Of a stretch of 64,000 nt of DNA, positions 49,315-58,077 are shown one piece after another (position 1 is the first letter of the stretch; the number at the start of each line of letters is the position of its first letter). The DNA is from an uncultured Collinsella sp. (GTDB lineage: Bacteria > Actinomycetota > Coriobacteriia > Coriobacteriales > Coriobacteriaceae): positions 1-64,000 of the forward strand of contig CATYSO010000008.1 of NCBI GenBank assembly GCA_958412345.1. Direction: 5' to 3'. The translations under genes were made by a program, and so were the position numbers. The notes below the pieces were generated by a model, which saw nothing but the letters and a program-made list of their open reading frames with translations, did not search any database and was not told where the DNA came from.

Positions 49315-50652
49315 ATGAACCAGCAGAACATCGATTACGTACTCCGCTCTGTAGAGCAGCGTGACATCCGCTTTGTGCGTCTGTGGTTTGTCGACATTCT
49401 CGGCCGCCTCAAGAACTTTGCCATTAGCCCCGAGGACCTCGAGGTCGCTTTTGAGGAGGGCATTGGCTTTGACGGCTCGGCCATCGAGGGCTTTGCCACG
49501 CCCGAGGAAGCCGACATGCTCGCGTTCCCCGATGCCTCGACCTTCCAGATCCTGCCGTGGCGCCCGAGCCACAACGGCGTCGCCCGCGTGTTCTGCGACG
49601 TGTGCACTCCCGATCGCAAGCCCTTTGCCGGTGACCCGCGCGATGCCCTGCGCCGCATGTTCCACAAGGCCGAGAAGGCCGGCTACCTGCTCAACGTGGG
49701 CGCCGAGCTGGAGTATTACTATTTCCCCGACGAGCACACGCCCGAGCCGCTCGACAACGTGGGCTACTTCGACCTTTCGGTGAGCGACGCCGCCCGTGAC
49801 CTGCGCCGCAACACGGTCCTCACGCTCGAGAAGATGTCCGTGCCCGTGGAGTACACCTTCCACGCCGCCGGCCGCTCGCAGCACGGCATGAGCCTGCGCC
49901 ATGCCGAGGCCCTGAGCATGTCCGACGCCATCACCACGGCCAAGCTCATCATTAAGCAGCAGGCCTACGAGAGCGGCTGCCACGCCTCCTTTATGCCCAA
50001 GCCGCTGGCGGGCGAGGACGGCAGCGCCATGTTCCTGCACCAGTCGCTGTTCGACCACGACGGCAACAACGTCTTTTGGGGCGAGGACGACGAGAAGTAC
50101 CATCTCTCCGACGTCGCCAAGCACTATATGGCCGGCATCCTTGCGCACGCGCGCGAGATCAGCGCCATCACCAACCCCACCGTCAACTCGTACAAGCGCA
50201 TCACCACCGGTGGCGACTCCGTGCCGCAGTACGCCACGTGGGGCCTGCGCAACCGCGCGAGCATGGTCCGCATCCCGGTCTACAAGCCCGGCAAGCAGCT
50301 GTCCACGCGCATCGAGCTGCGCAGTCCCGATCCCATGGCCAACCCGTACCTGGTCAACACCGTTACGCTGGCGGCTGGCCTCGACGGCATCGAGCGCAAG
50401 CTGGAGCTTCCGCCCGAGGCCACGGCCGAGACGCTCAAGCTCACCGACCGTCAGATGCTCGAGGCCGGCTACGCGCCGCTGCCGCGCTCGCTCAAAGAGG
50501 CGCTCGACGTGTTTGAGGACTCGCAGTTTATGAAGGACGCCCTCGGCGAGCACATCCACAGCTTCTTCCTCAAAAAGAAGCGCGACGAGTGGCATAAGTT
50601 TGAGTCCACGATCACCCAGTGGGAGATCAAGCACTATCTGGCGAACTCCTAA
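49315..50652 (+). CDS. glnA: Glutamine synthetase, type I
   Basis: This enzyme makes glutamine from glutamate and ammonia. Its 445 residues correspond to the shorter GSI-alpha form. The segments DGSAIEGFA, GEDGSAMFLHQSLF, NPTVNSYKRIT and RIELRSPDPMANPYL are in place. The Tyr adenylylation loop typical of the longer GSI-beta type is not apparent. GAAAGGGGAGCG precedes the ATG. A GlnR-like regulator follows 50 bp downstream, which suggests that the pair forms a nitrogen-responsive unit. Confidence 0.96.
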   Translation: MNQQNIDYVLRSVEQRDIRFVRLWFVDILGRLKNFAISPEDLEVAFEEGIGFDGSAIEGFATPEEADMLAFPDASTFQILPWRPSHNGVARVFCDVCTPDRKPFAGDPRDALRRMFHKAEKAGYLLNVGAELEYYYFPDEHTPEPLDNVGYFDLSVSDAARDLRRNTVLTLEKMSVPVEYTFHAAGRSQHGMSLRHAEALSMSDAITTAKLIIKQQAYESGCHASFMPKPLAGEDGSAMFLHQSLFDHDGNNVFWGEDDEKYHLSDVAKHYMAGILAHAREISAITNPTVNSYKRITTGGDSVPQYATWGLRNRASMVRIPVYKPGKQLSTRIELRSPDPMANPYLVNTVTLAAGLDGIERKLELPPEATAETLKLTDRQMLEAGYAPLPRSLKEALDVFEDSQFMKDALGEHIHSFFLKKKRDEWHKFESTITQWEIKHYLANS

Positions 50653-50702
50653 TCGCGCTGGCTTGTCCCAGTACGATTGAGCTCATTTCTTTGGAGGCCG
50701 AT

Positions 50703-51365
50703 ATGTCCGAAAAGAGTGCCCTGTTCATGGCGCGCACGACGCGCTTCCACGAGTTTGCCCGCAGCCTGACGACCACCCTGGGTGTCGAGGTGAGCCTGGC
50801 CACCCCCGATTCGCCGACTGCGGCGCACGACTTTGACCTGCTGATCCTCGATTCCGACGGCATCCGCAGCGACCGCATCGATCAGATTGCCAAGTGGCTC
50901 GACGATCGCGGCGGCGTTCCCATGCTGGTGATCGTCGACGACGAGGCGCTCGGCACCCTGCGCCTGCCGAATCACGCGCATGCCGATTTCGTGTGCCCCA
51001 CGGCGACGCCAAACGAGCTCAAGGCTCGTGCGCAGCGCCTGATGGGCGAGGAGGAGACCGTCACCGCCGACGATGTGCTCAACATCGACAACCTCGAGAT
51101 TAACCTGGCTACCTACCAGGTGACGCTCGACGATGAACCTATCGATCTGACACTGATGGAGTACTCGCTGCTGAGCTTTTTGGCGACGCATCCCAACCGT
51201 GCCTACAGCCGCGAAGTGCTGCTGCACCGCGTGTGGGGCTTTGAGTACTGCGGCGGTACGCGTACCGTTGACGTGCACATCCGACGCATCCGCTCCAAGG
51301 TGGGTCCGCAGATCGCGGCACACATCACCACCGTCCGCGGCGTGGGCTATCTGTTTAAGGACTAG
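50703..51365 (+). CDS. GlnR-like orphan OmpR-family regulator
   Basis: This 220-residue protein has an atypical receiver and a typical winged helix (ending RGVGYLFKD). The receiver keeps an Asp at position 50 (LLILDSD) but lacks the N-terminal acidic pair (FMARTT) and the usual Thr/Lys pocket. This is the pattern of actinobacterial GlnR, which works without phosphorylation. Its place directly behind glnA supports a role in nitrogen control. No kinase gene is adjacent. ATG 50703 follows GGAGG. Assignment as GlnR proper is inference. Confidence 0.85.
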   Translation: MSEKSALFMARTTRFHEFARSLTTTLGVEVSLATPDSPTAAHDFDLLILDSDGIRSDRIDQIAKWLDDRGGVPMLVIVDDEALGTLRLPNHAHADFVCPTATPNELKARAQRLMGEEETVTADDVLNIDNLEINLATYQVTLDDEPIDLTLMEYSLLSFLATHPNRAYSREVLLHRVWGFEYCGGTRTVDVHIRRIRSKVGPQIAAHITTVRGVGYLFKD

Positions 51366-51369
51366 ATTT

Positions 51370-51407
51370 CCACCACAAAGGGGACAGGCACCTTTTGTGG
51401 TGGTTTT
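51370..51407 (+). terminator. Terminator of the GlnR-like gene
   Basis: CCACCACAAAG / CTTTTGTGGTGG hairpin followed by TTTT, 5 bp after the stop codon. The loop reads GGGGACAGGCAC. Confidence 0.75.
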
Positions 51408-51521
51408 GCCGCAGGTGCGGGCGCCTTTCGGGTTTGCAGCAGAACTTAAGCCTTCCTAAAAGATTGCGTTCTCATACACGTGCGCCCGCATATTGGGGTA
51501 CAACTCAACGTGAACAATGAT

Positions 51522-51548
51522 GGCCCGCCACATGTTTGGCGGGCCTTT
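51522..51548 (+). terminator. Hairpin in the htrA leader
   Basis: GGCCCGCC / GGCGGGCC stem followed by TTTGG, 27 bp before the htrA start. It could attenuate htrA or end another transcript. Confidence 0.6.
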
Positions 51549-51574
51549 GGTTATTTGACGAAAGGATCGCAGCT

Positions 51575-53029
51575 ATGAGCGAGAACGATTCCCGGCGTCC
51601 CCAGGACGCGGGCAACGCCGGCGAGACTCAGCAGCAGCCGCGCGTGCAGGTGGAGTCGACGCCTGCCGGCGGTAACATTCCCTACGTGCAGGCCTACGAC
51701 ACGCAGACCGGCCAGCCCCTGGGTGGCCAGCAGGTCGTGAACAAGCACACGGTGGTCAAGACCAAGACCAAAAAGCTGCCGATCTTTATTACGGCGCTTG
51801 CCGGTTGTGCCTGCGGCGCCCTGCTGGTCATCGCGCTCATCATGAGCGGCACGCTCGATATCGGCGGCGGCAAGAACGCCGTGACGGCGGGCGCTTCGGG
51901 CTCGTCGACGCAAAAGATCACCATCGACTCCGAGGACACCACGCTGGCCGAGGCCGTCTCTGCCAAGGCACTTCCCTCCGTGGTTTCCATTACCGCCACT
52001 TCGAGCGGCAGCCAGGGCAGCTCGCTTTCGCAGTCTGCCGACGAGTCGGACAGCTCGGGCAGCGTTGGCTCGGGCGTGGTGCTCGACACCGAGGGCCATA
52101 TCCTCACCAACAACCACGTGGTCGACGGCTACGACCAGTACGTGGTAACCATGGATGACGGCACCACCTACGAGGCCGAGTTCGTGGGCAACGATGCCTC
52201 GAGTGACCTCGCCGTTATTAAGCTCAAGGACGCCGACTCCTCCAAGCTCACCCCGATCGAGATCGGTGACTCCTCTAAGCTCAACGTGGGCGAGTGGGTT
52301 ATGGCGATCGGTTCGCCGTTTGGCAACGAGCAGTCTGTCTCCACCGGTATCGTGTCGGCGCTGTATCGCTCCACGGCCATGAGCTCCACCAGCGGTAACA
52401 CCATCTATGCCAATATGATCCAGACCGATGCCGCCATCAACCCGGGCAACTCCGGCGGCGCGCTCGTCAACGACAACGGCGAGCTCGTGGGCATCAATTC
52501 GCTCATCGAGAGCTATTCGGGCTCTAGCTCGGGCGTGGGCTTTGCCATTCCGGTCAACTACGCCAAGAATATCGCCGACCAGATCATCGACGGCAAGACG
52601 CCGGTGCACCCGTACCTGGGCGCCACGCTTTCGAGTGTCAACGCGCTCAACGCCCGCACCAACAAGCTGAGCACCGATAGCGGCGCATATGTGGCAAGCG
52701 TTGTTGAGGACGGTCCCGCTGCCAAGGCTGGCATCCAGGAGGGCGACGTCATCACCAAGCTGGGCGATGACGAGATCACGAGCGCCGACGGCCTGATCAT
52801 CGCGCTGCGCAGCCACGAGGTGGGCGAGAAGGTCGAGATCACGCTCGTGCGCGGCAAGGAAGAGAAGAAGGTCACTGTTGAGCTGGGCTCCGACGAGGAG
52901 CTGCAGAACCAGCAGCAGAACGACAGCTCGACTGATACCGGCAACGGCGGCATCACCGACGAGCAGCTGCGCCAGTACCTAGAGGAGCTGCTGGGCCAGC
53001 AGGGCCAGGGCAACGGCCAGGGTTTCTAA
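51575..53029 (+). CDS. HtrA/DegP-type serine protease with PDZ domain
   Basis: This membrane-anchored quality-control protease has 484 residues. A cytoplasmic N-terminus of about 70 residues, rich in Gln and Pro, is followed by one membrane helix (FITALAGCACGALLVIALIM). The trypsin-like domain shows the catalytic triad: His in ILTNNHVVDG, Asp in SSDLAVIKLK and Ser in NPGNSGGALVND. One PDZ domain follows (from about residue 355), then a Gln/Gly-rich tail. The long polar linker after the membrane helix is typical of Gram-positive HtrA. AAAGGA precedes the ATG; a strong terminator follows. Confidence 0.94.
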   Translation: MSENDSRRPQDAGNAGETQQQPRVQVESTPAGGNIPYVQAYDTQTGQPLGGQQVVNKHTVVKTKTKKLPIFITALAGCACGALLVIALIMSGTLDIGGGKNAVTAGASGSSTQKITIDSEDTTLAEAVSAKALPSVVSITATSSGSQGSSLSQSADESDSSGSVGSGVVLDTEGHILTNNHVVDGYDQYVVTMDDGTTYEAEFVGNDASSDLAVIKLKDADSSKLTPIEIGDSSKLNVGEWVMAIGSPFGNEQSVSTGIVSALYRSTAMSSTSGNTIYANMIQTDAAINPGNSGGALVNDNGELVGINSLIESYSGSSSGVGFAIPVNYAKNIADQIIDGKTPVHPYLGATLSSVNALNARTNKLSTDSGAYVASVVEDGPAAKAGIQEGDVITKLGDDEITSADGLIIALRSHEVGEKVEITLVRGKEEKKVTVELGSDEELQNQQQNDSSTDTGNGGITDEQLRQYLEELLGQQGQGNGQGF

Positions 53030-53056
53030 CGAGCCGTATTGCACATACCGATGCCA

Positions 53057-53096
53057 GAGGGGGCTGTCCCGCTAACGCGGGACAGCCCCCTCTTTT
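53057..53096 (+). terminator. Terminator of htrA
   Basis: GAGGGGGCTGTCCCG / CGGGACAGCCCCCTC stem followed by TTTT, 27 bp after the stop. Confidence 0.9.
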
Positions 53097-53279
53097 CGCA
53101 GTGATCCATTGGGGATGGAGGAAAACGGATCATGTAGAACTGGCAAGGGTATGGTTTGATCGCGCAATCCACCCCGGTCCGGCCGCTGCCGATTCGGTGC
53201 GGTTCGAAAGGGTTATTCGGCCCCATTGCGACCGGTGGTACCCTAGTATCCGTTTGAAATCGAGCGAAGGAGTGCCGCT

Positions 53280-55508
53280 ATGGAGCAATCGAGCCTGTTT
53301 GGTGACGGCGTGGACATCGATACCGAAACGCTAGCGAGCACGGATACCGCTGCACCGGCCGATGCCCGTGCCCAGGCGGCAGCGCGTGCGGCTGAGTTGC
53401 GCCACGAGCTCGATTACCACGCCTATCGCTACTACATGCTCGATGCGCCCGAGATCACGGATGCCGCCTTTGACAAAATGCTCGTTGAGCTGCAGGAGAT
53501 CGAGGCGACCTACCCCGATTTGGTGACGCCCGACAGCTATACCCAGCGCGTGGGCGGCTACGTGAGTGAGCAGTTTACGCCGGTCACGCACATGGCGCGC
53601 ATGTATTCCATGGACGATGCCATGGACCTGGACGAGCTCGACGCGTGGCTCCAGCGCACCGAGGATGCGCTCGGTGCCGGCAGCGTCACCTATACCTGCG
53701 AGCTCAAAATCGACGGTCTGGGCGTGGCGCTTACCTACCAAAACGGAACCTTCGTGCGCGCGGCCACACGCGGCGACGGCACCACGGGCGAGGACGTGTC
53801 GCTCAACGTGCGTACCATCAAGGATGTGCCCATGCACCTGTCCGAGCCGGCGCTCGCCCACATGGGTGCCGACCGCGAGCGCACCATCGAGGTGCGCGGC
53901 GAGGTCTATATGCCCAAGGGCAGTTTTGTGCGTCTGAACGACGAGGCCGATGCCGAGGGTCGCGATCCCTTCGCCAACCCGCGCAACGCCGCCGCCGGAT
54001 CCCTGCGCCAGAAGGATCCCAAGGTCACGGCGCGCCGCGATCTGGCCACCTTTATCTATGCCATCGCCGATACCGATCCGCTGCACGTCCACAGCCAGCG
54101 CGAGTTTCTGGACTGGCTGCGCAGCGCCGGCTTTAGCGTCAACCCTAACGTGGCTCGTTGCGCCACGCCGGCCGAGGTCCACGAGTTCTGCGCCCAGGCC
54201 CTCGAGCATCGCGGTGACCTGGACTACGACATCGACGGCGTGGTCGTAAAGGTCGATAGCTTCCAGCAGCAGCTCGACCTGGGCTTTACCGCCCGCGCGC
54301 CGCGCTGGGCCATTGCTTTTAAGTTCCCGCCCGAGGAAAAGCAGACCGTCCTGCGCGAAATTCGCATCCAGGTGGGCCGCACCGGTGTGCTCACGCCGGT
54401 CGCCGAGTTCGACCCGGTGACGGTTGCCGGCTCCACTATCGCGCGCGCCACGCTGCACAACATCGACGAGATCCGTCGCAAAAACGTGCGCGAGGGCGAT
54501 ACCATCATCGTGCACAAGGCAGGCGATGTAATCCCCGAGGTCGTGGGGCCGGTGCTCGACAAGCGACCGGCCGACAGTGTTGACTGGCAGATGCCCGAGG
54601 TCTGCCCCGTGTGCGGTAGCCCCGTGGTCCATGAGGACGGTGAGGTGGCCTACCGCTGCGTGTCCATCGACTGCCCCGCACAGCTCAAAGAGCGCCTACT
54701 CCACTGGGTGAGCCGTGGCTGCATGGACGTGGACGGCCTGGGCGATGAGATCGTCGACAAGATGATCGCCGCCGGACTGATCCACGATGTCGCGGACTTC
54801 TACCAGCTCACAGTCGACGACATCGCCGGCCTGGACACGGGACGCACCTATGCCAGCTCCAACAGCAAAAAGGGCGTCAAGAAGGGCGACCCCATTCCGG
54901 TAGGCCTCAAGACGGCCGAGAAAATCATCGCCGAGCTCAACAAGTCCAAGAGCCAGCCGCTCGGTCGCGTGCTGTTTGCCCTGGGCATCCGCCACGTGGG
55001 CAAGAGCGTGGGCGAGGTTGTCGCCGAGCGATTCCTGTCGATCGACAAACTCATCTTGGCGAGTGAAGAGGACATCGCCGAGTGCGAGGGCATCGGTCCC
55101 AAGATCGCGGCGAGCGTCAAGCAGTTCCTGGCCGTGCCCGAAAACCTTGCCGTGCTGGAACGTTTGCGCCAAGCGGGCCTTTCGCTCGAGGTCGACTTGG
55201 GCGCCGCGCACGCGCAAGCCGCAGCCGACGCTGGCGTGGCAGGCGAGCTTGCCGACGCACAGCCGCTTGCGGGTCTGACCTTCGTGCTCACCGGCACGCT
55301 CGTCAATCGCACGCGCGACGAGGCGGGCGCGGCGCTCAAGGTGCTCGGCGCCAAGGTCTCGGGCAGCGTGTCGAAGAAGACGAGCTATCTGGTCGCCGGC
55401 CCCAAAGCGGGCTCCAAGCTCACCAAAGCCGAGCAGCTGGGCGTGCCCGTGCTGGATGAGGATGCACTCGAGCAGATCTTGGCTACTGGTCAGGTGCCCC
55501 AGGCTTAA
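53280..55508 (+). CDS. ligA: NAD-dependent DNA ligase LigA
   Basis: This replicative DNA ligase has 742 residues, with an extended N-terminus before the usual ELRHELDYHAYRYYMLDAPE. The nucleotide-binding Lys lies in CELKIDGLGV, the OB fold follows, then the four-cysteine zinc finger (CPVCGSP ... CVSIDCPAQ), helix-hairpin-helix motifs (CEGIGPKIAASV) and a C-terminal BRCT domain (LTFVLTGTLVNRTRDEAG). GAAGGAG precedes the ATG. It converges with the MerR gene on a shared terminator. Confidence 0.97.
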   Translation: MEQSSLFGDGVDIDTETLASTDTAAPADARAQAAARAAELRHELDYHAYRYYMLDAPEITDAAFDKMLVELQEIEATYPDLVTPDSYTQRVGGYVSEQFTPVTHMARMYSMDDAMDLDELDAWLQRTEDALGAGSVTYTCELKIDGLGVALTYQNGTFVRAATRGDGTTGEDVSLNVRTIKDVPMHLSEPALAHMGADRERTIEVRGEVYMPKGSFVRLNDEADAEGRDPFANPRNAAAGSLRQKDPKVTARRDLATFIYAIADTDPLHVHSQREFLDWLRSAGFSVNPNVARCATPAEVHEFCAQALEHRGDLDYDIDGVVVKVDSFQQQLDLGFTARAPRWAIAFKFPPEEKQTVLREIRIQVGRTGVLTPVAEFDPVTVAGSTIARATLHNIDEIRRKNVREGDTIIVHKAGDVIPEVVGPVLDKRPADSVDWQMPEVCPVCGSPVVHEDGEVAYRCVSIDCPAQLKERLLHWVSRGCMDVDGLGDEIVDKMIAAGLIHDVADFYQLTVDDIAGLDTGRTYASSNSKKGVKKGDPIPVGLKTAEKIIAELNKSKSQPLGRVLFALGIRHVGKSVGEVVAERFLSIDKLILASEEDIAECEGIGPKIAASVKQFLAVPENLAVLERLRQAGLSLEVDLGAAHAQAAADAGVAGELADAQPLAGLTFVLTGTLVNRTRDEAGAALKVLGAKVSGSVSKKTSYLVAGPKAGSKLTKAEQLGVPVLDEDALEQILATGQVPQA

Positions 55509-55527
55509 GGCATCAATAGTCAAATTG

Positions 55528-55567
55528 AAGAACCGCCCGGAAGCACGATGCCTTCCGGGCGGTTCTT
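55528..55567. terminator. Bidirectional terminator between ligA and the MerR gene
   Basis: AAGAACCGCCCGGAAG / CTTCCGGGCGGTTCTT forms a perfect 16-bp stem with an 8-base loop. It reaches into the end of the convergent MerR gene. Confidence 0.85.
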
Positions 55568-56414
55568 ACTTTGCTGGGGAAACGGGCACCGTGATCTGCG
55601 TTACGTAGGTTGCCGGATCGTCGCTGATGATGTCGTCGATGAGGGCGATCTCGCGCGACGGGCCGGCGGGCGTCAGGTTGTGTTCGCGCATATAGCTGAG
55701 CAGCCGCTCGTAGCGCGGGGCTGCTTGCCCGTGCGTGCCGCGGAAGCTTATGGTCAGGCAGCGCGCGGCAGGTCGCGTCTCGACGTTACCCAAGTAATCA
55801 TCGGTGTCATCGAGCAGCAGAAAGACCTCGTCGTAACCATCAAAGTCACCGGTTGCCAGGCGTTCGGGCGCGATACCCACACCCAGATTGCCCAGATAGG
55901 CAAAGGTTTCGTGCTGCCCCTGCTGAAGCTGGCGGATATGCCATCCCAGCGAATAGGCGTCGGTGGGATTGACGGGCTCGTGCAGCGTGGCGCAGCGAAG
56001 TTCGGGTTCCTCGATTTCGCTAATGGTGTCGAGATCAGCATTCAAAGCGCCATGAAGCAGGGCAAGCCGCTGGTCAATCTTGCGCGACATGCGCTCCAAC
56101 TCACGCCGCCTGTGCTCAATTAACTCCTGTTGCTTGGTCAGTTGCCGTTGCATCAAATCCATATCGCGCGTAGTGACAAACTCGCGAATCTGCGCCAGCG
56201 GCAGGTCGAGAACGCGCAGGTTGCCGATGGTGTTGAGGGTGGAGAGCTGCCGCGATCCGTAGTAGCGGTACCCACTCGCCGGATCGACATATGCCGGCTC
56301 CAATAGCCCCATCTGTTCGTAATGGCGCAGTGTACCCACGCTCAAATTGAGCAGGCGCGCCACCTCGCCAATGCGAAGCAGGCCCTCGGTGTGTTCGCTT
56401 GGCATGTCGGTCAC
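55566..56414 (-). CDS. MerR-family regulator with GyrI-like effector domain
   Basis: This 282-residue activator has an N-terminal MerR helix-turn-helix (IGEVARLLNLSVGTLRHYEQMGLL, then GYRYYGSRQL), a dimerisation helix (about residues 85-125) and a C-terminal GyrI/BmrR-like ligand domain. The start is GTG 56414 with AAGGAG seven bases ahead. It is the second gene of an operon with a MATE exporter (55-bp gap). A MerR-type promoter lies in front of that operon, so it probably senses a drug-like ligand and induces the pump. Confidence 0.92.
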   Translation of the reverse strand: MTDMPSEHTEGLLRIGEVARLLNLSVGTLRHYEQMGLLEPAYVDPASGYRYYGSRQLSTLNTIGNLRVLDLPLAQIREFVTTRDMDLMQRQLTKQQELIEHRRRELERMSRKIDQRLALLHGALNADLDTISEIEEPELRCATLHEPVNPTDAYSLGWHIRQLQQGQHETFAYLGNLGVGIAPERLATGDFDGYDEVFLLLDDTDDYLGNVETRPAARCLTISFRGTHGQAAPRYERLLSYMREHNLTPAGPSREIALIDDIISDDPATYVTQITVPVSPAK

Positions 56415-56469
56415 AGGACCGCTCCTTTCGGTAAAAACAGGGGAGGGGTGCCAGGCTCGCGTCGCCCCG

Positions 56470-57816
56470 CTATGCCATCAGCTTGTCAAAAGCTCCGCGG
56501 CGGTTAAGCACAGTAAACGCGACAACACAGATGACTGCCGACAAAAGCGATCCGCACGGCGAGGCGATACCCATGGGGAACAGCGTGTCGGAATAGGCGT
56601 TCGACAGCAGCCATGCACCGGGCACGCGAATGAGCGCCACGGCCAGCACGTTGTGCGCAAAGCCGATGTAGCTCTTGCCATACGCAGCGAAAAAGCCACT
56701 AAAGCAAATGTGGATGCCGGCAAAGATTGCATCGAAAATATAACTGTGCATATAGCCGGTACCGGCCGCGACCACCGCGGGGTCCTTGGCAAAAAAGCCA
56801 ATAAACGCCGGCGCCACCAGCCACAACAGCACCGTGATCAGGCAGCCGTACACCACCGAGATGGTCATGGCGTCCTTGAGCACCTGACGCGCGCGGTCGC
56901 CCTTGCCCGCACCGGCGTTTTGCGCCGTGAGCGCGCTGACGGTGGCACCCATGGAACTCGGCACAATGAACAAAAAGCTGATCATCTTTTCGACCAGGCC
57001 CACGGCGGCGGCGTCGACCAGGCCGCGATGGTTGGCGATGACGGTGATAAACATAAACGCCACCTGGATGCAGCCGTCCTGCACGGCCACGGGCACGCCG
57101 ATCTTAAGAATGCTGCCGAGCACCTCGGGCTGGGGGCGCAGGTCGCTGCGCTTAACGTGGATGTTCGTGCGACGGCTCTTGAGCCACGCAAGCGCGAGGG
57201 CAACGCTGGCCGTCTGGGCGGTTACCGTGCCGAGCGCCGCGCCTACGGGGCCGAGCCCCATGTGCCCGATAAACAGAAAGTCGAGCGCGATGTTGATGAT
57301 GCATGCCACGCCAATCACGTACATAGGCGAGCGCGAATCGCCCAGGCCGCGAAAGATGGCCGAGAGGATGTTGTATGCGGCGATAAAGGGAATGCCGACA
57401 AAGCAGATACGCAGGTAGGCGGCGGTGCCTTCGACCGCCTCGGGCGGCGTGCCAATGAGTGCTACGATTTGCGGGCACAGTGCGAGCAGGACAGCGGCCA
57501 ACACCACCGAGACACCCATAAAGAGCGTGATGGTGTTGCCGATGGCGGTCTCGGCGCGATCGAAGCGGCGCGAACCCACGGCGTGGCCGACGATGACCGT
57601 CGTTCCCATGGCCAGGCCCACGAGCGTCACGGTAATGATATAGAGCGTCTGCGCGCCGTTGCCCACGGCGGTGATGCCGGCGGCGCCGCTAAACTGCCCC
57701 ATCATGTACAGGTCGGCCATGCCGTAGAGCATCTGCAAAAAGTACGAGAGCATATAGGGCAGGGCAAAGACCGCGATGGTCTTAAGGACATTGCCGCGTG
57801 TGAGGTCGTGTTCCAT
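56470..57816 (-). CDS. MATE-family multidrug efflux transporter
   Basis: This 448-residue inner-membrane antiporter has twelve predicted helices in two homologous halves. The family motifs near helix 1 (FALPYMLSYFLQMLYGMADLYMMGQ) and in the loop region (VGHAVGSRRFDRAE) are clear. It expels cationic drugs or metabolites in exchange for sodium or protons. It is the first gene of the operon with the MerR regulator and sits behind a MerR-type promoter with a palindromic 15-bp operator. A weak ribosome site precedes ATG 57816. Confidence 0.93.
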   Translation of the reverse strand: MEHDLTRGNVLKTIAVFALPYMLSYFLQMLYGMADLYMMGQFSGAAGITAVGNGAQTLYIITVTLVGLAMGTTVIVGHAVGSRRFDRAETAIGNTITLFMGVSVVLAAVLLALCPQIVALIGTPPEAVEGTAAYLRICFVGIPFIAAYNILSAIFRGLGDSRSPMYVIGVACIINIALDFLFIGHMGLGPVGAALGTVTAQTASVALALAWLKSRRTNIHVKRSDLRPQPEVLGSILKIGVPVAVQDGCIQVAFMFITVIANHRGLVDAAAVGLVEKMISFLFIVPSSMGATVSALTAQNAGAGKGDRARQVLKDAMTISVVYGCLITVLLWLVAPAFIGFFAKDPAVVAAGTGYMHSYIFDAIFAGIHICFSGFFAAYGKSYIGFAHNVLAVALIRVPGAWLLSNAYSDTLFPMGIASPCGSLLSAVICVVAFTVLNRRGAFDKLMA

Positions 57817-57858
57817 GGGCGGGGCACTTTCTGGCTTGGGTCGTTTACGTACCAGTGT

Positions 57859-57889
57859 AGTGAAAACCCTACAACGATTGTAGAGTCAA
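57859..57889 (-). promoter_or_regulatory. MerR-type promoter with palindromic operator for the MATE-MerR operon
   Basis: On the minus strand, TTGACT (57889-57884) is followed by a 19-bp spacer and TTCACT (57864-57859). The spacer contains the perfect palindrome CTACAATCGTTGTAG (57869-57883). The over-long 19-bp spacer with a central palindrome is the hallmark of MerR-activated promoters. Confidence 0.8.
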
Positions 57890-58077
57890 GGTTCATGTTG
57901 GCGGCGGGGCAAAAAAGTCACGCTCGCGTTCATTTCCAATTGAATACGGGCGCGTGCCCTGTGAGCATGGCGTCTGCACTGGCCTTGCAGAAATCGATTT
58001 CGGAGCACTTGACACCGCCACACGGCGCGCCATAATACGTGGGTTTGCGAACAACGTTTGATGGGGGATGAACCTGC

